Part shown: positions 1 through 26,034 of the stretch, piece by piece
Position numbering within the stretch: the stretch's first letter is position 1
Layout of the letters: each line of letters starts with the position of its first letter
NCBI GenBank assembly: GCA_030386875.1
Contig: CM059563.1
Span: forward strand, 31,844,139 to 31,908,138
Direction: 5' to 3'
Length of the DNA: 64,000 bases
Source of the DNA: Morinoia aosen
Taxonomy: Eukaryota; Arthropoda; Malacostraca; Amphipoda; Talitridae
Made by a program: the position numbers and the translations under genes
Notes under the pieces: generated by a model
Seen by the model: the letters and a program-made list of their open reading frames with translations, nothing else
What the model was told of the DNA's origin: nothing
Database searches by the model: none

Positions 1-890
1 TTGGAATGACCTACAATTCCAATTTTTGCTTGACATTTGTTAAAATGAGGACAATATGGCACGGTGATTCGCAATGTTGATTTCATTGCAAGTTGTCCAA
101 GAAAACAGAAGTTTTCTGCCTGGGTGCGAGGCCATTGAATGTTATTGAGTGCGTCACCATTTTCATTATCTGGGTAAGTTTGAAATTGAATCAAGTTTAA
201 ACCCAGGTTTTTGCAGAAATTCATCGCTTTGTTGAATTCTTTCGCACTGCAAGCATTTGCGATATAACTAGTAGAAAGTGCGTACTTCCTTACAATTTGT
301 TGTTTGATTCGAGCAAGGTCTGAGGGAGAGTGGCAGAGACCATCAAAACTTAGTATATAATTTTTAAATCTAGGCATGCAATTTATAGCATGGAGAAGGT
401 CGTCGAAGCGCCCAGATGGAACAGTTTTGATCCAGCAAGAGCGATCGATGTCCTTCCTTCTGATCGTGCTTAGGATATTGTCACCTAGCAGCAGAGTATC
501 GTAAGGTTCTCGACAATTGGAGTCGACTTCACAAGAGATACTAGCAGGTACCGCAGTTGCAAGGTCATGAGAACTTATATGTGAATTTAAAGCAAAAAGT
601 TGCTCGGTTAAGTTCTGAATGTTTGATACTGTAGAGAAAATCGACGACGGGCTAGGAGGCTCACGTTGTCTTAGGGATTTATTGAAAAACGCTGCTGTTA
701 GAGACAAATTGTGAATAATTTCATGAATTTTTTGAGAGCTTGTGATTTGAAGCGGGTGCAAGTAGCCATTTAAAGAAGTAACAGTGTTTTTTCTATTGCT
801 CTGTACTGGAAATTTCATTTTGTTCTCACAGCTTGCGCTCTGGGGTAATTTACTGCCAGTATCGGTTTGTGCGCGAATATTATCGAACAT
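1..890 (-). CDS. Hypothetical protein, SGNH-hydrolase-like, partial (runs off left edge)
   Basis: An uninterrupted frame of about 296 codons from an ATG at 890 to the window edge. The frame stays open upstream to a TAA at 1004-1002, just beside a (TA)n tract, so an upstream exon or a start at another codon is possible. An open frame this long is unlikely by chance in such AT-rich DNA. The N-terminal half is Ser/Asn/Pro-rich. A later block reads LLLGDNILSTI, then about 45 residues on YILSFDGLCHSPSDLARIKQ. This recalls block I (GDS) and the GGN region of SGNH hydrolases, but the nucleophile Ser is Asn here, so catalysis is doubtful. A C-terminal Cys/His cluster (CPHFNKC) lies near the edge. SGNH domains occur in ORF1 of CR1-like retrotransposons, so a TE origin is my leading guess. 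A domesticated host gene on the Miro strand is possible. Function unknown. Confidence 0.45.
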   Translation of the reverse strand, partial: MFDNIRAQTDTGSKLPQSASCENKMKFPVQSNRKNTVTSLNGYLHPLQITSSQKIHEIIHNLSLTAAFFNKSLRQREPPSPSSIFSTVSNIQNLTEQLFALNSHISSHDLATAVPASISCEVDSNCREPYDTLLLGDNILSTIRRKDIDRSCWIKTVPSGRFDDLLHAINCMPRFKNYILSFDGLCHSPSDLARIKQQIVRKYALSTSYIANACSAKEFNKAMNFCKNLGLNLIQFQTYPDNENGDALNNIQWPRTQAENFCFLGQLAMKSTLRITVPYCPHFNKCQAKIGIVGHS

Positions 891-1015
891 ATGATCTGGA
901 GAATGAGGAGAGTCTACCACGCTTGAAATGTCCTTATTAATAACAACTATTCTGTCTTGTACCACTGATGAGGATAGTCCGAGACAACGAAAAAATACAC
1001 CTTATATAATACATA

Positions 1016-1018
<3 letters not shown>

Positions 1019-1068
<50 letters not shown>
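1019..1068. repeat. (TA)n microsatellite
   Basis: About 25 pure TA units immediately upstream of the left-edge open frame. Confidence 0.95.
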
Positions 1069-1071
<3 letters not shown>

Positions 1072-2391
1072 ATACTGTTATAGGCATAAACTGTTATAGG
1101 CTGAAGATGTATTTCACCATAAACAAATAAACAATGAGTTTCAGGCATGCATGAAGTAAATTCAGCAGAGTGTTTTTGCAACATCTACGTATGTAAATTA
1201 CTTAGCACATAAAATAAAATACATGATAATAGATATACCACACTCCAATACAATTTTTCTTTTCGAAAATGCATTAGTTACGTCGTATTGTCATTGTATT
1301 CTGAAAGTTTTTACAAATTCTTTGGCAGCGTTTTCTAGATAAAATATAGAATTTGGCAACAGCGAGAAGAATGAAAACATTCAGTACACAGACACTGCAA
1401 GCAGCTATAGAAAGACAAATTTGAGGTAAAACATGCAGGTGTATGCCATTTATTAAAATTGAGATCTATCGGTACAAGAACTACAATAGAACTCATTTTT
1501 TGTACAATTCAAATTTTAGATTTATTGTATTTGCCTACTGTATGAGAGAAAGGACTATTTCGTCCAGTGTTGTTTACAGAGATTGAATTCTGTCAAGGAC
1601 GAATTCGTCTCCATATTTACAATGGCCGCTGCATACAAATTTTTAGCTCAAAACAAAATTTTTTTCTTTTAGCATGAAGTTCCAGTATCTAGGTTGCCAC
1701 AGTAATTTTAATATAGTTCCACTTTACCTGTATGTTCCTCCATGGCTTAGTGATTGCAGGAAATGACAGCCTTTCCGTGACACCACCTTCTCTGATGACA
1801 ATTAACCCCACACTGATTTTTTCTGTCACGCATAGGTAGCACCACTTGCTTCTCCGTTGAACTCTATACCGGACGAGTTTGTCCTTAGCTGTGTACGTCT
1901 AGACAATTTTATTTAAAGCCTATACATCCTATTTTAAAATTGCCGACGAATTCGTCTTATTCGGTCATGTAGGGTTTAAGGAAGCATGAAAAAAAAATAT
2001 ATATAAATATATATCCATATGCACACATATGTACATATACGTATGCATGTGTGTGCATATCCATACACACACTCACACACACACACATACACACACACAC
2101 ACACACAAATACATATATACATATAAGCATGAGGACCAAGAAGATTATAAGTTTTGTATTACTGATTCAACAATTTTAACATAACGGTCATTAGTTAACA
2201 AGCATTTTATTTAAATATAAATGGATGATCGCACAACAAAAGTATAGTTTTTACATGAATGCTTCACAATACTAAAGAGATGACGAGTTAGGTAATGTTA
2301 CAAGTTGAGAGTGCACAGAAAAAAGACCATTATCTCTGGTAAAATGCTAGTTGTCAGTCTAGTATACACATATGTGCACGTATACAAAAAG
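1069..2391. other. Unassigned spacer with dinucleotide-rich stretch
   Basis: No coding signal recognised. From about 1982 to 2130 it becomes an interrupted TA/CA/TG microsatellite, including a (CA)n run at about 2062-2106. The phrase 'gacgaattcgtc' recurs around 1600 and 1950 and may mark a small unrecognised repeat. Confidence 0.5.
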
Positions 2392-2862
2392 CAAAAGCAC
2401 GATTTTGGTTTCGCCACTCCATAATTCTCTCTCCTCTCCCAAAAGCTTCTGTCCTTATCCAAGTGTGACTTTGCAAAGTTCAAGCAAGCAGTAACATGAC
2501 ATGGTTTGTGGAGTGGAGTCCTTCAAGGACGGCATCCGTGTAGGCCTTACTTGTTCAGACAGCGCTGGATTGTGCAATTGCTCACGCTAGTTCTCTGAGC
2601 GTTCAATCTCTTGACAATGTCATCAAGCTTCACTCGTGGATTAGCGTTGACCTCATGACAATTTTGAGAAGTTCTCACCGAGAATTTTTGTTTGCCCAGG
2701 CCACGTTTCTACAGTACCAAACTTAGCAAACTTTTTTATACCAGATTGTACTGTAGATCTTGGGATGCTCAAACACTAAAATATGTCACCGTAACTGTTT
2801 CCAGCTTTATGGCAGACCATAATCTGACAGAGGTCCACACCGAGTTCCTTAATTATTCCCAT
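2392..2862 (-). pseudogene. Tc1-like transposase pseudogene
   Basis: Minus-strand translation from the ATG at 2862 gives the paired helix-turn-helix region of Tc1 transposases: segments such as CHKAGNSYGDI and IPRSTVQSGIKKFAKFGTV, then NPRVKLDDIVKRLNAQ and VSNCTIQRCLNK, then NFAKSHLDKDRSFWER and, after a frameshift, SGETKIVLL. The last block matches the first-aspartate motif (WSDETK), with the Asp replaced by Gly. At least three in-frame stops and one frameshift are present, and the rest of the DDE domain is absent. The protein would have bound the TIRs and cut DNA, but this copy is dead. Confidence 0.8.
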
Positions 2863-3243
2863 CGTGGCACCAGAGTACGAATGACAAAGCTCTACTTCTC
2901 TGGCTCCCCGTTAGTTCTAGCTTAATTTTCTAGAATGATCTCTCATCTAGAATGTTCAAGAACATTTCAGACACAAATTTTTTCAATAAAACAAATATTG
3001 CGGTAAATACTTCCCAATGAAATGTTCTCAATTGTATGAATAATTTTGTCTTTTTGTGCTTCTGAAGTTCAGCTTGTCAAATCTTTCAAAAATAATATTT
3101 TGTTCCAGAAACTTCGTATTATTGTCACTAACATGTGTTTCACACCCTGTGACAATCTTATGCCTGTGGCAACCATAGTTTTTGGGTAATTCTAGAAGTT
3201 TTGAAAGACAAGGGGTGTACAAACAATTTCGTCACTAACTGTA
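2392..3243 (-). mobile_element. Tc1-like DNA transposon relic, 3'-truncated
   Basis: On the minus strand the element starts after a TA dinucleotide (3243-3242) with CAGTTAGTGACGAAATTG followed by TTTGTACACCCC, the typical form of a Tc1-family inverted terminal repeat. A transposase relic follows from 2862. The element stops near 2392, where simple-repeat DNA takes over, so the catalytic C-terminus and second TIR are missing. It lies beyond the last recognised Miro exon, probably in a Miro intron. Confidence 0.75.
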
Positions 3244-3966
3244 TTTTTATTTGTATGTTTTACTGCTGTGTACAAAATCAGCTAATAAAACTAGTTTATA
3301 GAACTGAATTTTTTTCATTGGAATTCAATCCGAGTAATAAAGGCTTAAGTAGGTTTTGGTTATCAATAAATAACCTCTGAAGCTTGCAGAGAGCATCTAT
3401 TGATGATATTATTTCCAAAAAATTTGAATCAAATTTTTATATTATTCCAATACTTCTTTTTACTTTCAATTGTCAAACCATTACACTTTCAACAAAACAG
3501 AAAGCTACTATAATATTTAAAAACTACGCCTTACCCGTATAAAGGCCAAATTGTTTTACTTTATAATGAAATTTTACGGCAATTTGCCTTAAATTATCAT
3601 TCATGTAACCCAGTGCGTTGTGACCTCTTCAACAATGCATTTAGAATATAAGAATCATGCGAGTGATTTAATGTTCATTAGAAAGGATATTAGTCTGAGT
3701 AGGTGCCTGAATTATCTCTTACGTAGTTAGAATTTTTTAAGAAGCACATCAAAAGATGAGAGATGCCACCCAGACCACGTAATCTGAGCTCATACTCATA
3801 CGATTCGAGTGATGTTGGCCAAAATCCTATAGGACACCTTATAATCAGATGAGACTCGTTGCCTCAAATTTCTAAATATTGAATTCCATCAGTATGAACA
3901 TTTATTCTATTAAGATTAGAACGGTTACCATGACCAAGAAGTATCCTTTTTTGTTAAATCAAACTT

Positions 3967-4194
3967 TGACCCTTTAACGTCCACATTCTGTACTCATGTT
4001 GCCGTTATAACAACCACCATCATTGAACTGGCACCGGCATCAGATATCCATCGATTTCAGGATGAGGAAGGAACTGCCACTCGACAGTGCAGTCCAAAAA
4101 ACACTTAAGGGAACTAATTTTACGAGAAATACAATGTATTGAGGCTATTTTTGAAGGAGGACCGTACAGTCCACTTGAGCGTTAAAGGGTTAAC
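3967..4194. mobile_element. MITE with TTAACCCTTTAAC-type ends (copy 1)
   Basis: A 228-bp segment beginning TTGACCCTTTAACGTC and ending GCGTTAAAGGGTTAA, so the ends are inverted repeats. The internal sequence is homologous, in opposite orientation, to 7858-8082: shared landmarks include the CATACAGT/CGTACAGT block, GGATATCTGATGCCGGTGCC versus its diverged counterpart, and the GTTATAACGG block. TTAA plus CCCTTT at the tip is typical of piggyBac-type elements, so a non-autonomous piggyBac relative is a reasonable inference. Confidence 0.65.
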
Positions 4195-5334
4195 ATGAGT
4201 TTTCCAAAAATCTACTTTCATAGGCTACAAAAAAATTTCTATAGACAGACCAAAGCACGCAAAAAATGTTTGAAGTCCACTATATTTTGCCGCAATCATG
4301 TGATGTTTTGAAGTGGTAGTTAGGTGTTTTTATTGCTACAATTTCCTTATTTCAACCAAGTTAGGACCACATTTTAATTCGTTGAATTTACCATGAGACA
4401 TAAATTTTTTTCACGATAGAAAATCATTAACTTTTTACATTTACCATTATTTTTTGGGACATATACAATGTTTCATTCACTGATTAATATCATTGATGGG
4501 TGTTGTTGGTTCCATATCGGGGTGATGGCTTGTTAATAGTGCAGAAGATGAATTTAAAATATTTTCCTGTCTTCTTTCCCAATCAATTAAGTAATGTAAT
4601 CTTTTATAGTTGTCGTTAATCATCTACATTCACTCTTCATTCACCTCACTTACTCTTCATTGGTGTGAATCCCTCCTTTTCCACCTCCTCTTTATCTCTT
4701 CCCTACAGGTTTGGATCTCCTTCAACATGACGATTCAAAGACAGCTCCACGACAATATTTTAAAAAGCTATGACTTGGCTGGTGAAATAATTTTGGAATA
4801 TTAGATGCGTTTATAAGAAAGTACTTTTCAAGCAATTCAAAAAAAGGTACTTTTACAGCAATTTTCAAAAATGAAGACCTTGCAATTGAGAAGGCAAGTG
4901 ATGAAAACAGTAAGACCATAGAAGTTGAAAACCTCTATATGACTTACAATATCATCGTATTAGATGGTTATTTGAAATAAGAACTATGAGTATTAATTCC
5001 TAATAATGATATATAACAATAGCTCTAAGCTCATATTACAAATAAGAATTTTGTTTCAACTAGGGAAACTTGATACTCCCTGAAGTTGAAACAAAATTTG
5101 TCAAGGCATGTCAAACAAAGTTTCCTCATGGACTTGCAAATATCGCCGTTTTAGCAAAGGATATACAGACCATAGGCACGGCTATGCTGAGACCTAACAA
5201 CTGCGCTGGCTTGCACAACCGACAGTGTTAGATCAAAATGTCTAATTTAGTAAATCACAAGGTTCACATGAAGAGAGGAGGTTCACACACAAGCACTAGG
5301 GAGTCAGGTAGCAGAGTAAGGTGGTTCACACTTA

Positions 5335-19350
<14,016 letters not shown>

Positions 19351-19699
19351 TCAATGTAACACAGCCAACATGAAGCAAGTCCTAACATCACATTAGGAAC
19401 ATGGTAATGCTAGAATTTACCATTATTCCATGCCCTAATGAAACTCTGAAAACAAAATAATATTTTAGTTTCAAAAAAAGCATTGATAAGAAGGATTACA
19501 ATATTTTATACACATGAATTTACAGTATTACTATATATTAGTCTCGAGACTCCCTAGCCACAATAAAAAGGATCTTAACACGTTGACTATGATGGGTTAA
19601 ACTGAAATTCAATATTTAATTCAAATATTGAGGTAATTGTGGTAATCAACTTTGAAAATAGCACACATTAACTGGATCGGGCCTTCACAGGAATGTTAA

Positions 19700-19860
19700 G
19701 AAACCAAAAAGAGAGGGGCATTTAGTATAAACTGTAATAAATGGGGAGTCTATACATAAGGTGTGTTACCACAAAGAATACCCTGCACAACAGTAATTTA
19801 GGAAAGAAGAGAATGAAAAAGAAAGGATAGCATGAAAGAACAGAAAATTGGAAGAAACCT
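19700..19860 (-). mobile_element. SINE-like family, diverged partial copy
   Basis: GGGCATTTAGTATAAACTGT and a later CATAAGGTGTGTT align by eye to the 7040-7090 and 20655-20705 parts of the family. Neither end is preserved. Confidence 0.4.
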
Positions 19861-20577
19861 AGAAGCAAATTTACAGATAGTCATACTCATGCCTATGTAA
19901 GAGTTACTTCATTTTCTTATATTCAAATATACTTCTATTTTCTGTAACAATCAATTCATACATAAAGAAACTAACTTAAGTTGCAGGTAAAAGGCAAGTT
20001 CTCATACAAAAAAAATTGAGGGGAAGGTTTTTTGTGTGCCCAAATCTTTTTTGGAATAACCTTGACCAAATTCAAAATGAACACAAAAATTTCTTTAAAT
20101 AAATAGCTTTGGCCCCACTTCTAAATTGGCAACACAGTTGAGGACAGGTGAAATCATTCACAAGATAGCAACAAAACCAAAACATTTTTAGTTTCAACTA
20201 CCCCAGTTTCTACAAAACTCTTCACTTTGAATTTTCTTGAAATCTATGTCATATAGGACAGAGGTTTTTAAACTGTTTTCAACCAAGGAGCACTTTTATT
20301 AGACAAAAATGAGATGAGGATCCTCTCACATGGGTTCCTCTCAGAAATATATGTATATATATATATATACATTGTATGCAATGTTTTATAGTATCAACAG
20401 TTATAGAAAGTTGTAAATAAATACCTTAGCTACCTCCAATGTAAAATTAGTTAAATTTTATGGACCTCCTGTCAAAGTGCCATGGACTCCACTTTGAGTA
20501 CCTCTGATGTAGGAGATAAGTATGAAGAATGGAATCACACTCAGATCCAATTCACGAAATATACTTAGAATAACTTA

Positions 20578-20712
20578 GGTTAGATGAGTTACTAGTTTAA
20601 GCCTCCCTAACTGCAACAAAGGCACTCCAAAGAGAAGAAAGATAAAGGTGCCATTTTGAATCAAATTGAGAGGACACAGAATCTACACACAAGGTGTGTT
20701 CTCACACAAGGT
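20578..20712 (-). mobile_element. SINE-like family, truncated copy
   Basis: Contains TTTAAGCCTCCCTAACTGCA, the AAAGAGAAGAAAGATAAAGG block and the CACACAAGGTGTGTTCTCAC end, all parts of the family tail region. It lacks the GC-rich hairpin head. Immediately to its right, CAGAGCTGGGCAGTACTC at 20733 looks like a separate hAT terminus. Confidence 0.55.
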
Positions 20713-21235
20713 ACCTTATGTATAAAAACAGTCAGAGCTGGGCAGTACTCAAGTACAAATATACTCATACTTTTTCTGTTTTTAACTCATGTATTTTTAT
20801 TAACCAATATTCAAGTGTTGTGTGTACACAAATACCTCGGTTTTATAGACACTGTTTTAGCAGATTTCAAATTCTACGGACGAATTCTTAAGCTATCTAT
20901 CTGATTTGAAAGTCGCGCGCACTGCAGACGAAGTCCGTTAGTTCCAAAACTGACTGCTAGGTGGCAGACATTCGCCTTGTTGACAACACTGTTTCAGCAC
21001 CTGCATCGAATTGCTCTCAATTTTTGCACCTTTTTTCTGTGTTGTGCTCAATTTCTTGTACCAGTGATATATATTCTTTCACCATGTCATCTGGAGCTTC
21101 AGTGGAAAAACAGAATAGGGTGAATTTAACTGTGGCCATCAGATTGGACAGTGTACTTGATAAAAAGCACAGCTTTCCTCTTTTGTAATGTAATTGTTAG
21201 TATTAGCCACTCATAGCACTGTATATGTATCTGTC

Positions 21236-21838
21236 AGATGGCTGTAACGTTCTTTCTATGGAGTATAGATCTATGAAAATTGGCATACATAGGTTTTTTT
21301 ATAAATAAATAGGGGTTGCCTTCAAGTTTTTCTCATTTTTGCCATAATTACGATGCTAATGGGAGAAAATGAGGGGAAAATAGTGTGTACTTTTCAAGAG
21401 ATGTCTTCTCAGAAAGTACTTATTGTAGAGCGATGATATAGGTGTCACTGGATGCCTTAAAGAGTTGATGCAAGACAAATCAGAGGATTTTATTGAATTT
21501 TGCAATAGCTTAGTTTTAATGAAATTAATTTTAAAGTTTAAAAGTAATTTTTTCCCGTAGATTTTTCAATTTATTCAAAAATTATTCTGAATTCAAGAAA
21601 TCTTGTCAGTTGATGGAGAAGCCCTTAGCGCATCCAATGATACATGAATTATTGCTCTACGATAAAAACTCACGGAGGAAATAAATTTCGAAGAATAACT
21701 ATTTAGCCTTGTTATCAGCATAGTTATGGTAAAATTGGAAAAATTTATAGAGATCACCCCTATTTATTTCCAAAAATACATAGGTGTGCCAATTTTCATA
21801 GATCTTGATCCAATACAACAAACGTTACAGCCATTTAC
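21236..21838. mobile_element. Foldback element, about 600-bp imperfect palindrome (family A)
   Basis: The left arm (ATGGCTGTAACGTTCTTTCT, then CTATGAAAATTGGCATACAT, then ATTGTAGAGCGATGAT) returns inverted at the right (GTAACGTTTGTTG in reverse sense, CTATGAAAATTGGCACACCT, ATCGTAGAGCAATAATT). The arms pair almost to the centre near 21540. No coding potential. A related, right-truncated copy lies at 24565-25015. Confidence 0.7.
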
Positions 21839-22229
21839 TTGATTTTGGATAGATGTCTCCCTTGAGGACACCGTATGAGTAGACAAAAAGTCCGTTATTT
21901 ACAGATGGATTTGACTGAAATTGTCATGGTAGGTGTAAAATGATGCTAAGATCATTTGTTACCTGGACAAAATTTTTGTATCTGCACTGGATTTTTTTTA
22001 TTTTAAAAAATACTATAAAATAGGATTTTTTTCAAAAATTTTCTTCTACAACTTTGATGTTACAGAAACAGTCCTTCGTTTTTAGATTGCTTATATGTCT
22101 ATATAACCATAAGGGCTAAGGAATTTTGATAACTTTTTTGTAAATTTTGGAAATTGAAAAAAAAAAATTGACCTTTTTCCATTTTTTTTCATGTCGTGTA
22201 ATTTCCAAAGTAATGAATTCATAAAACAT

Positions 22230-22670
22230 TTGTAGCCCCTATGGATACACCTTGCTAAGCCCTATCGAATGGTATATAAACCATTCTTGTAGCTCTAAAA
22301 TTGTGGAAGAAGATACATTTGAGAAACTAATTATCAAGTTTCCATAAAATGTGTTTTTCTCAAAAAAAAATTGTTTTTCTTCTAATCTTTTGAACTACAT
22401 GGTTTTTTTTACAGTGAACTCTTGAGCTTTTGTAGCTCTTTTCAAGCCCTTTCGATTGATATAATTTACATTGCTGTAGCTCTGGAACTCTGGGAAAAAA
22501 TATACATCAAAAGACAATACATGTACTTCTTCAAAACAACCACTTCTTTATTTTTTAATTTTTTTCAACCATAATACGTTGTTTTTCTAGATCAACTCCT
22601 TTGTTGTGTAGCTCTTTTCAAGCCCTTTGGATTGGTATGCTCGCCATAGCCGTAGCTATGATACTGCAGC
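22230..22670. repeat. Degenerate tandem repeat, period about 175-200 bp
   Basis: The phrase GTAGCTCTTTTCAAGCCCTT occurs at about 22432 and 22607, with a diverged version near 22231 (GTAGCCCCTATGG ... TAAGCCCTATCG). Each is followed after about 45 bp by GTAGCT plus a conserved GAAxATACAT block. Decayed minisatellite or the internal repeats of an old element. Confidence 0.55.
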
Positions 22671-23595
22671 TGTCATCAAGCTATGAATGAAAGCTGCGGT
22701 ATCATAGGTACGGCACAACAGCTAAATTCTGAAATTGTCAAAAATTATACAAAAATATTTACTCAGCATTAGAATGTTTCATTTGAATAATGAAAGCACT
22801 TTGAGTAGCCCATGAACGAACTATATTGCCATTGCCGCAGAGAAACATGCTCAATTGACCCCCAATAATGAGGGGGGAGGGTTCAAGGTCACATCACCCC
22901 CATCACTTTCCCCCTTCTGGTGGGCGTACCATTTGGAGTACACATAAGCCGAAAGTACCAATGGAAGCGCAAGAAAATCCTCTATAAGATGCATATAAAA
23001 ACAGAAAATCAACACTTATCCCAATTTCTACCCAGACGGTGTCCTTAAGGGTGTAGGGAATTTATTCACTACTTGTTCTCCAATGCAGTCTGAGGTAGCG
23101 CTGTAATGCACGTGGTGCTCCGTACTATGATCACCCGGCTTAAGCCACTTGGTAGGCGTATTTAGCGGCGGCACGACTTCAGCCGTCAGTTGCGTTAGGA
23201 CAGTCGTACAGTGTATTTGGATGTAAAAAGGCCAATAAAACTGCTTTTGCCTGATGCTCACGAGTCCTGTACCGTGTTTGGGTAATCCAGCACCCGTTTT
23301 TACTATTGTACTTTAGTGGTCTCTTGAGTTGTGCCAGGTTTGTGGTCAGCGGGGGAGAGTTACGATCTCGTGCAGAGAGACGGCTCCCGCAAGACACGCC
23401 CTGAGATTTTACATGTTCTGTTTATCATACTGGCCATGTTTTAAATACATTTGTTACTTGTCCTTGCCACATCTTACTCTAGTGTCTGGGCCTTGCGGTT
23501 GTAGCCTGAATAGCTAACCCTTGCCTGGCTGGCATCTTGACAATTTGCGGCTTCCTAGTGGTGTGAGACAATTAGCAGGCTAGTTTCACTACAAG
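22671..23595. other. Unassigned segment, possible old LTR fragment
   Basis: Around 23030-23560 the base composition becomes less AT-rich, with an AATAAA at about 23234 and a mix of short tracts reminiscent of a degraded LTR. No paired copy, primer site or coding sequence was found, so the call is open. Confidence 0.3.
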
Positions 23596-24535
23596 AGAAA
23601 TCAATATTTTTTCTTATAAAATTTCAAAAATTAATATAAAATACTTCAGGAGCAAAATAAGCTTGGAGGCATTCAAAACATGTTTAGAACATTCTAAGGA
23701 ATGTTCAGAGCCCTAAAATTTTTGGGATTTACCCAAACCCCTCTCCCCCCTCAGAGGGAAATTTCTAAAAAACATTTCTCAAACAATATTGCATCTAGAC
23801 ACGATTAGTTTTTTGTCCGATTCACAATGAACTGGTCTACAAAATTTAGACCCAGTTTGTTGACGTTGCTTCAAAAAAAATGTCAAATTTTTTCCTTTAC
23901 ATAGCAATACAAAATTTTTGATTCAAATGATCAAAAAACTACCCCTCAAGTTTATAGTACTCACTTTGATCTTTATGATGCAAAAAAGATCTTTTTTCAT
24001 AAGTGAAAAACTGTAGGAGAAATTGAGCCCCACAGCCCTAAAAAAACTTGTTTTGAGAAAAGAGCATTCCATTTTTTCAATTATTTCTCCTACAGTTTTT
24101 TACTTATAGGGGAGACCGTTTTTACATTGTAAACATCTAGGTGAGTACTATAAATCTTTGAAATAGTTTTTTGATAAGTTGATTAGAAATTTTTTATTGT
24201 CATGTAAAGTAATAACTAAAAGTTCATATAATTTTTTTAAAAAATTCAAACACTTCTTTTTTTTAACCAATATAAAGAAACCATCTCACTTTTGTAGACC
24301 AGTTCATTGTGAATCGAACAAAAAAATTGATTGTCTATGTACAATATTGGCTAAGAAATAACATTTTTAGAAATTTCCCTTTGAGGGAGGTATGGGAATA
24401 TTCCAAAATTTTAGGACTCTGAACATCCATTCAAATGTTCTAAACATGTTGTGAATGCCTCTAAGCTTATTTCACTCCCATATTTTTTATTAATTTTTTA
24501 AATTTCATAAGGAAAAACCCTTTGTTTCCCTTAAG
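23596..24535. mobile_element. Foldback element, about 940-bp imperfect palindrome (family B)
   Basis: The left arm (AAATAAGCTTGGAGGCATTC, ACATGTTTAGAACATTC, GAGGGAAATTTCTAAAAA) is mirrored by the right arm (TTTTTAGAAATTTCCCTTTG, GTTCTAAACATGTTGTGAAT, GCCTCTAAGCTTATTT). The centre, near 24065, is a pairing TCTCCTACAGTTTTT/AAAAACTGTAGGAGA. Arms of about 450 bp at moderate identity. No coding sequence. Confidence 0.75.
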
Positions 24536-24564
24536 GGGAATATCTACCCAGATTAAAAAATGGC

Positions 24565-25015
24565 TCTTGCATTTGTTGTATGGGAACTAGACCTATGAAC
24601 TTTGGCATAGGTATGTATTTTTGATAGAGTTATAGGTGCATATCCCAGACTTTGTTCAATTTTTTAAATAATGAATGAGATAATGGGGAAAAATAGATGA
24701 AAAATAGGATATTTGCAAAAGCTATCTCCTCTTAAAGTAATTATTGTAGAGGAATGATTTGGGTCTCATTGAATATGCAAAATGTTGCTGCATAGCTGAA
24801 TGTGGGCTTGTTATGAAATTTGCCTATTTTTTTATAAAATTTGAAATTTTTTTTTTAAATATATGCATTTTTTATATATTTTTCAATGTAACTAAAAAAA
24901 TTACTATGAATTTCAAAACAAACCCATGTCCAGCTGTGTAGCAATTTTTTGTGCATTCAATGAGACCTAAATCATTGCTCTACAATAATAAATTTTGGAG
25001 GAGATAGCTTTTGAA
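24565..25015. mobile_element. Foldback element, family A, right-truncated
   Basis: Begins AATGGCTCTTGCATTTGTTG and continues with CTATGAACTTTGGCATAGGT, as in the 21236 copy. Arms at about 24714-24830 and 24920-25012 pair (AAAAGCTATCTCCTC, TGATTTGGGTCTCATTGAAT versus their inverse). The outer part of the right arm is missing. Confidence 0.65.
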
Positions 25016-26034
25016 CTTTTACCTTCAACTGTTCAAGGAGCACGTTTTTCATTTTTTTCATTACCAAGCTATATTGCTTTGAAAAATTGATGTGGTTGAT
25101 GTCCTGAAAGCTTCTGAACATATGGATATCTTTTCTTGTAAGTTTTTTGTTGTTCCTTGACGGAACTGGCACCACAGGTATCACAGATACGTCTGAAACT
25201 GTCATCATATACGGATCCCCATTCCAGAAGCATACACTGCGGCGTCCTCCTCAACGGGCTCCTCCCCTTCCTGCCCTTGTTTCCCCCTCTCACGAAGCAA
25301 AGAATGTTGTGTAGCTTTGCTAGATTGTAAAGTAGTAAGGTGTTCTGTGTCGAATAGACCAACTAGAGATGTGACTCAAAAAAAAACCATGCCTTTTTTT
25401 TTAAAAAAACATGTTTTTTTATAAAAAAAACCGTGGCAAAAAAAAAACGTGGATATTTTGGTTTTTTTAAATATTTTGTCTGAAAATAACTCAGCAAGAA
25501 AAAGAACCACATTACATTATTTGTTTTCATGTCAAATTACAAAATAAAACAGCATACTTCTTAATTGATGGTTTTCTATGGTTTTATGAAATTTTTCATT
25601 TTCTGCGGTTTCATGCTTTGATATTTCATTTATTTTACAATACATGTGAATGACCTTCAACTCCCAAACTGGTGTGTTATAATAACATATCTTTACTTAT
25701 GGTCATCGATAGAGATGTAACTAAAAAACCATGCTGTTTTTTTTTAAAAAAACATGTTATTTATACAAAAATTATGAATAAAAAACGTAGATATTAATAT
25801 ATTTATGTGACCTTAAAAATCCAATGCTGTTTTTTAATAGAAAAATCATGACCAAAAAAACATGGCTATTATATTTTATGGGACAAAAAAAATTGTTTTT
25901 TTTAAAAACATTTAAAAAAAATCATGACTAAAAAAACACGGATGTAAATATCAGGAAAGTTATTTTTCTTTTAATGAATTGTCTTTAGAAACTTATAAAC
26001 AAAGAATGCTGTTAATATTGAAATCATGTTTATT

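Noticed and set aside
21081..21188. Short frame reading RVNLTVAIRLDSVLDKKHS, reminiscent of a pogo/CENP-B HTH start
   Set aside because: Too short and stops immediately; similarity is not convincing.
22230..22670. Regularly spaced repeats considered as a CRISPR-like array
   Set aside because: Units are long, degenerate and eukaryotic in context, with no short identical repeats and unique spacers.
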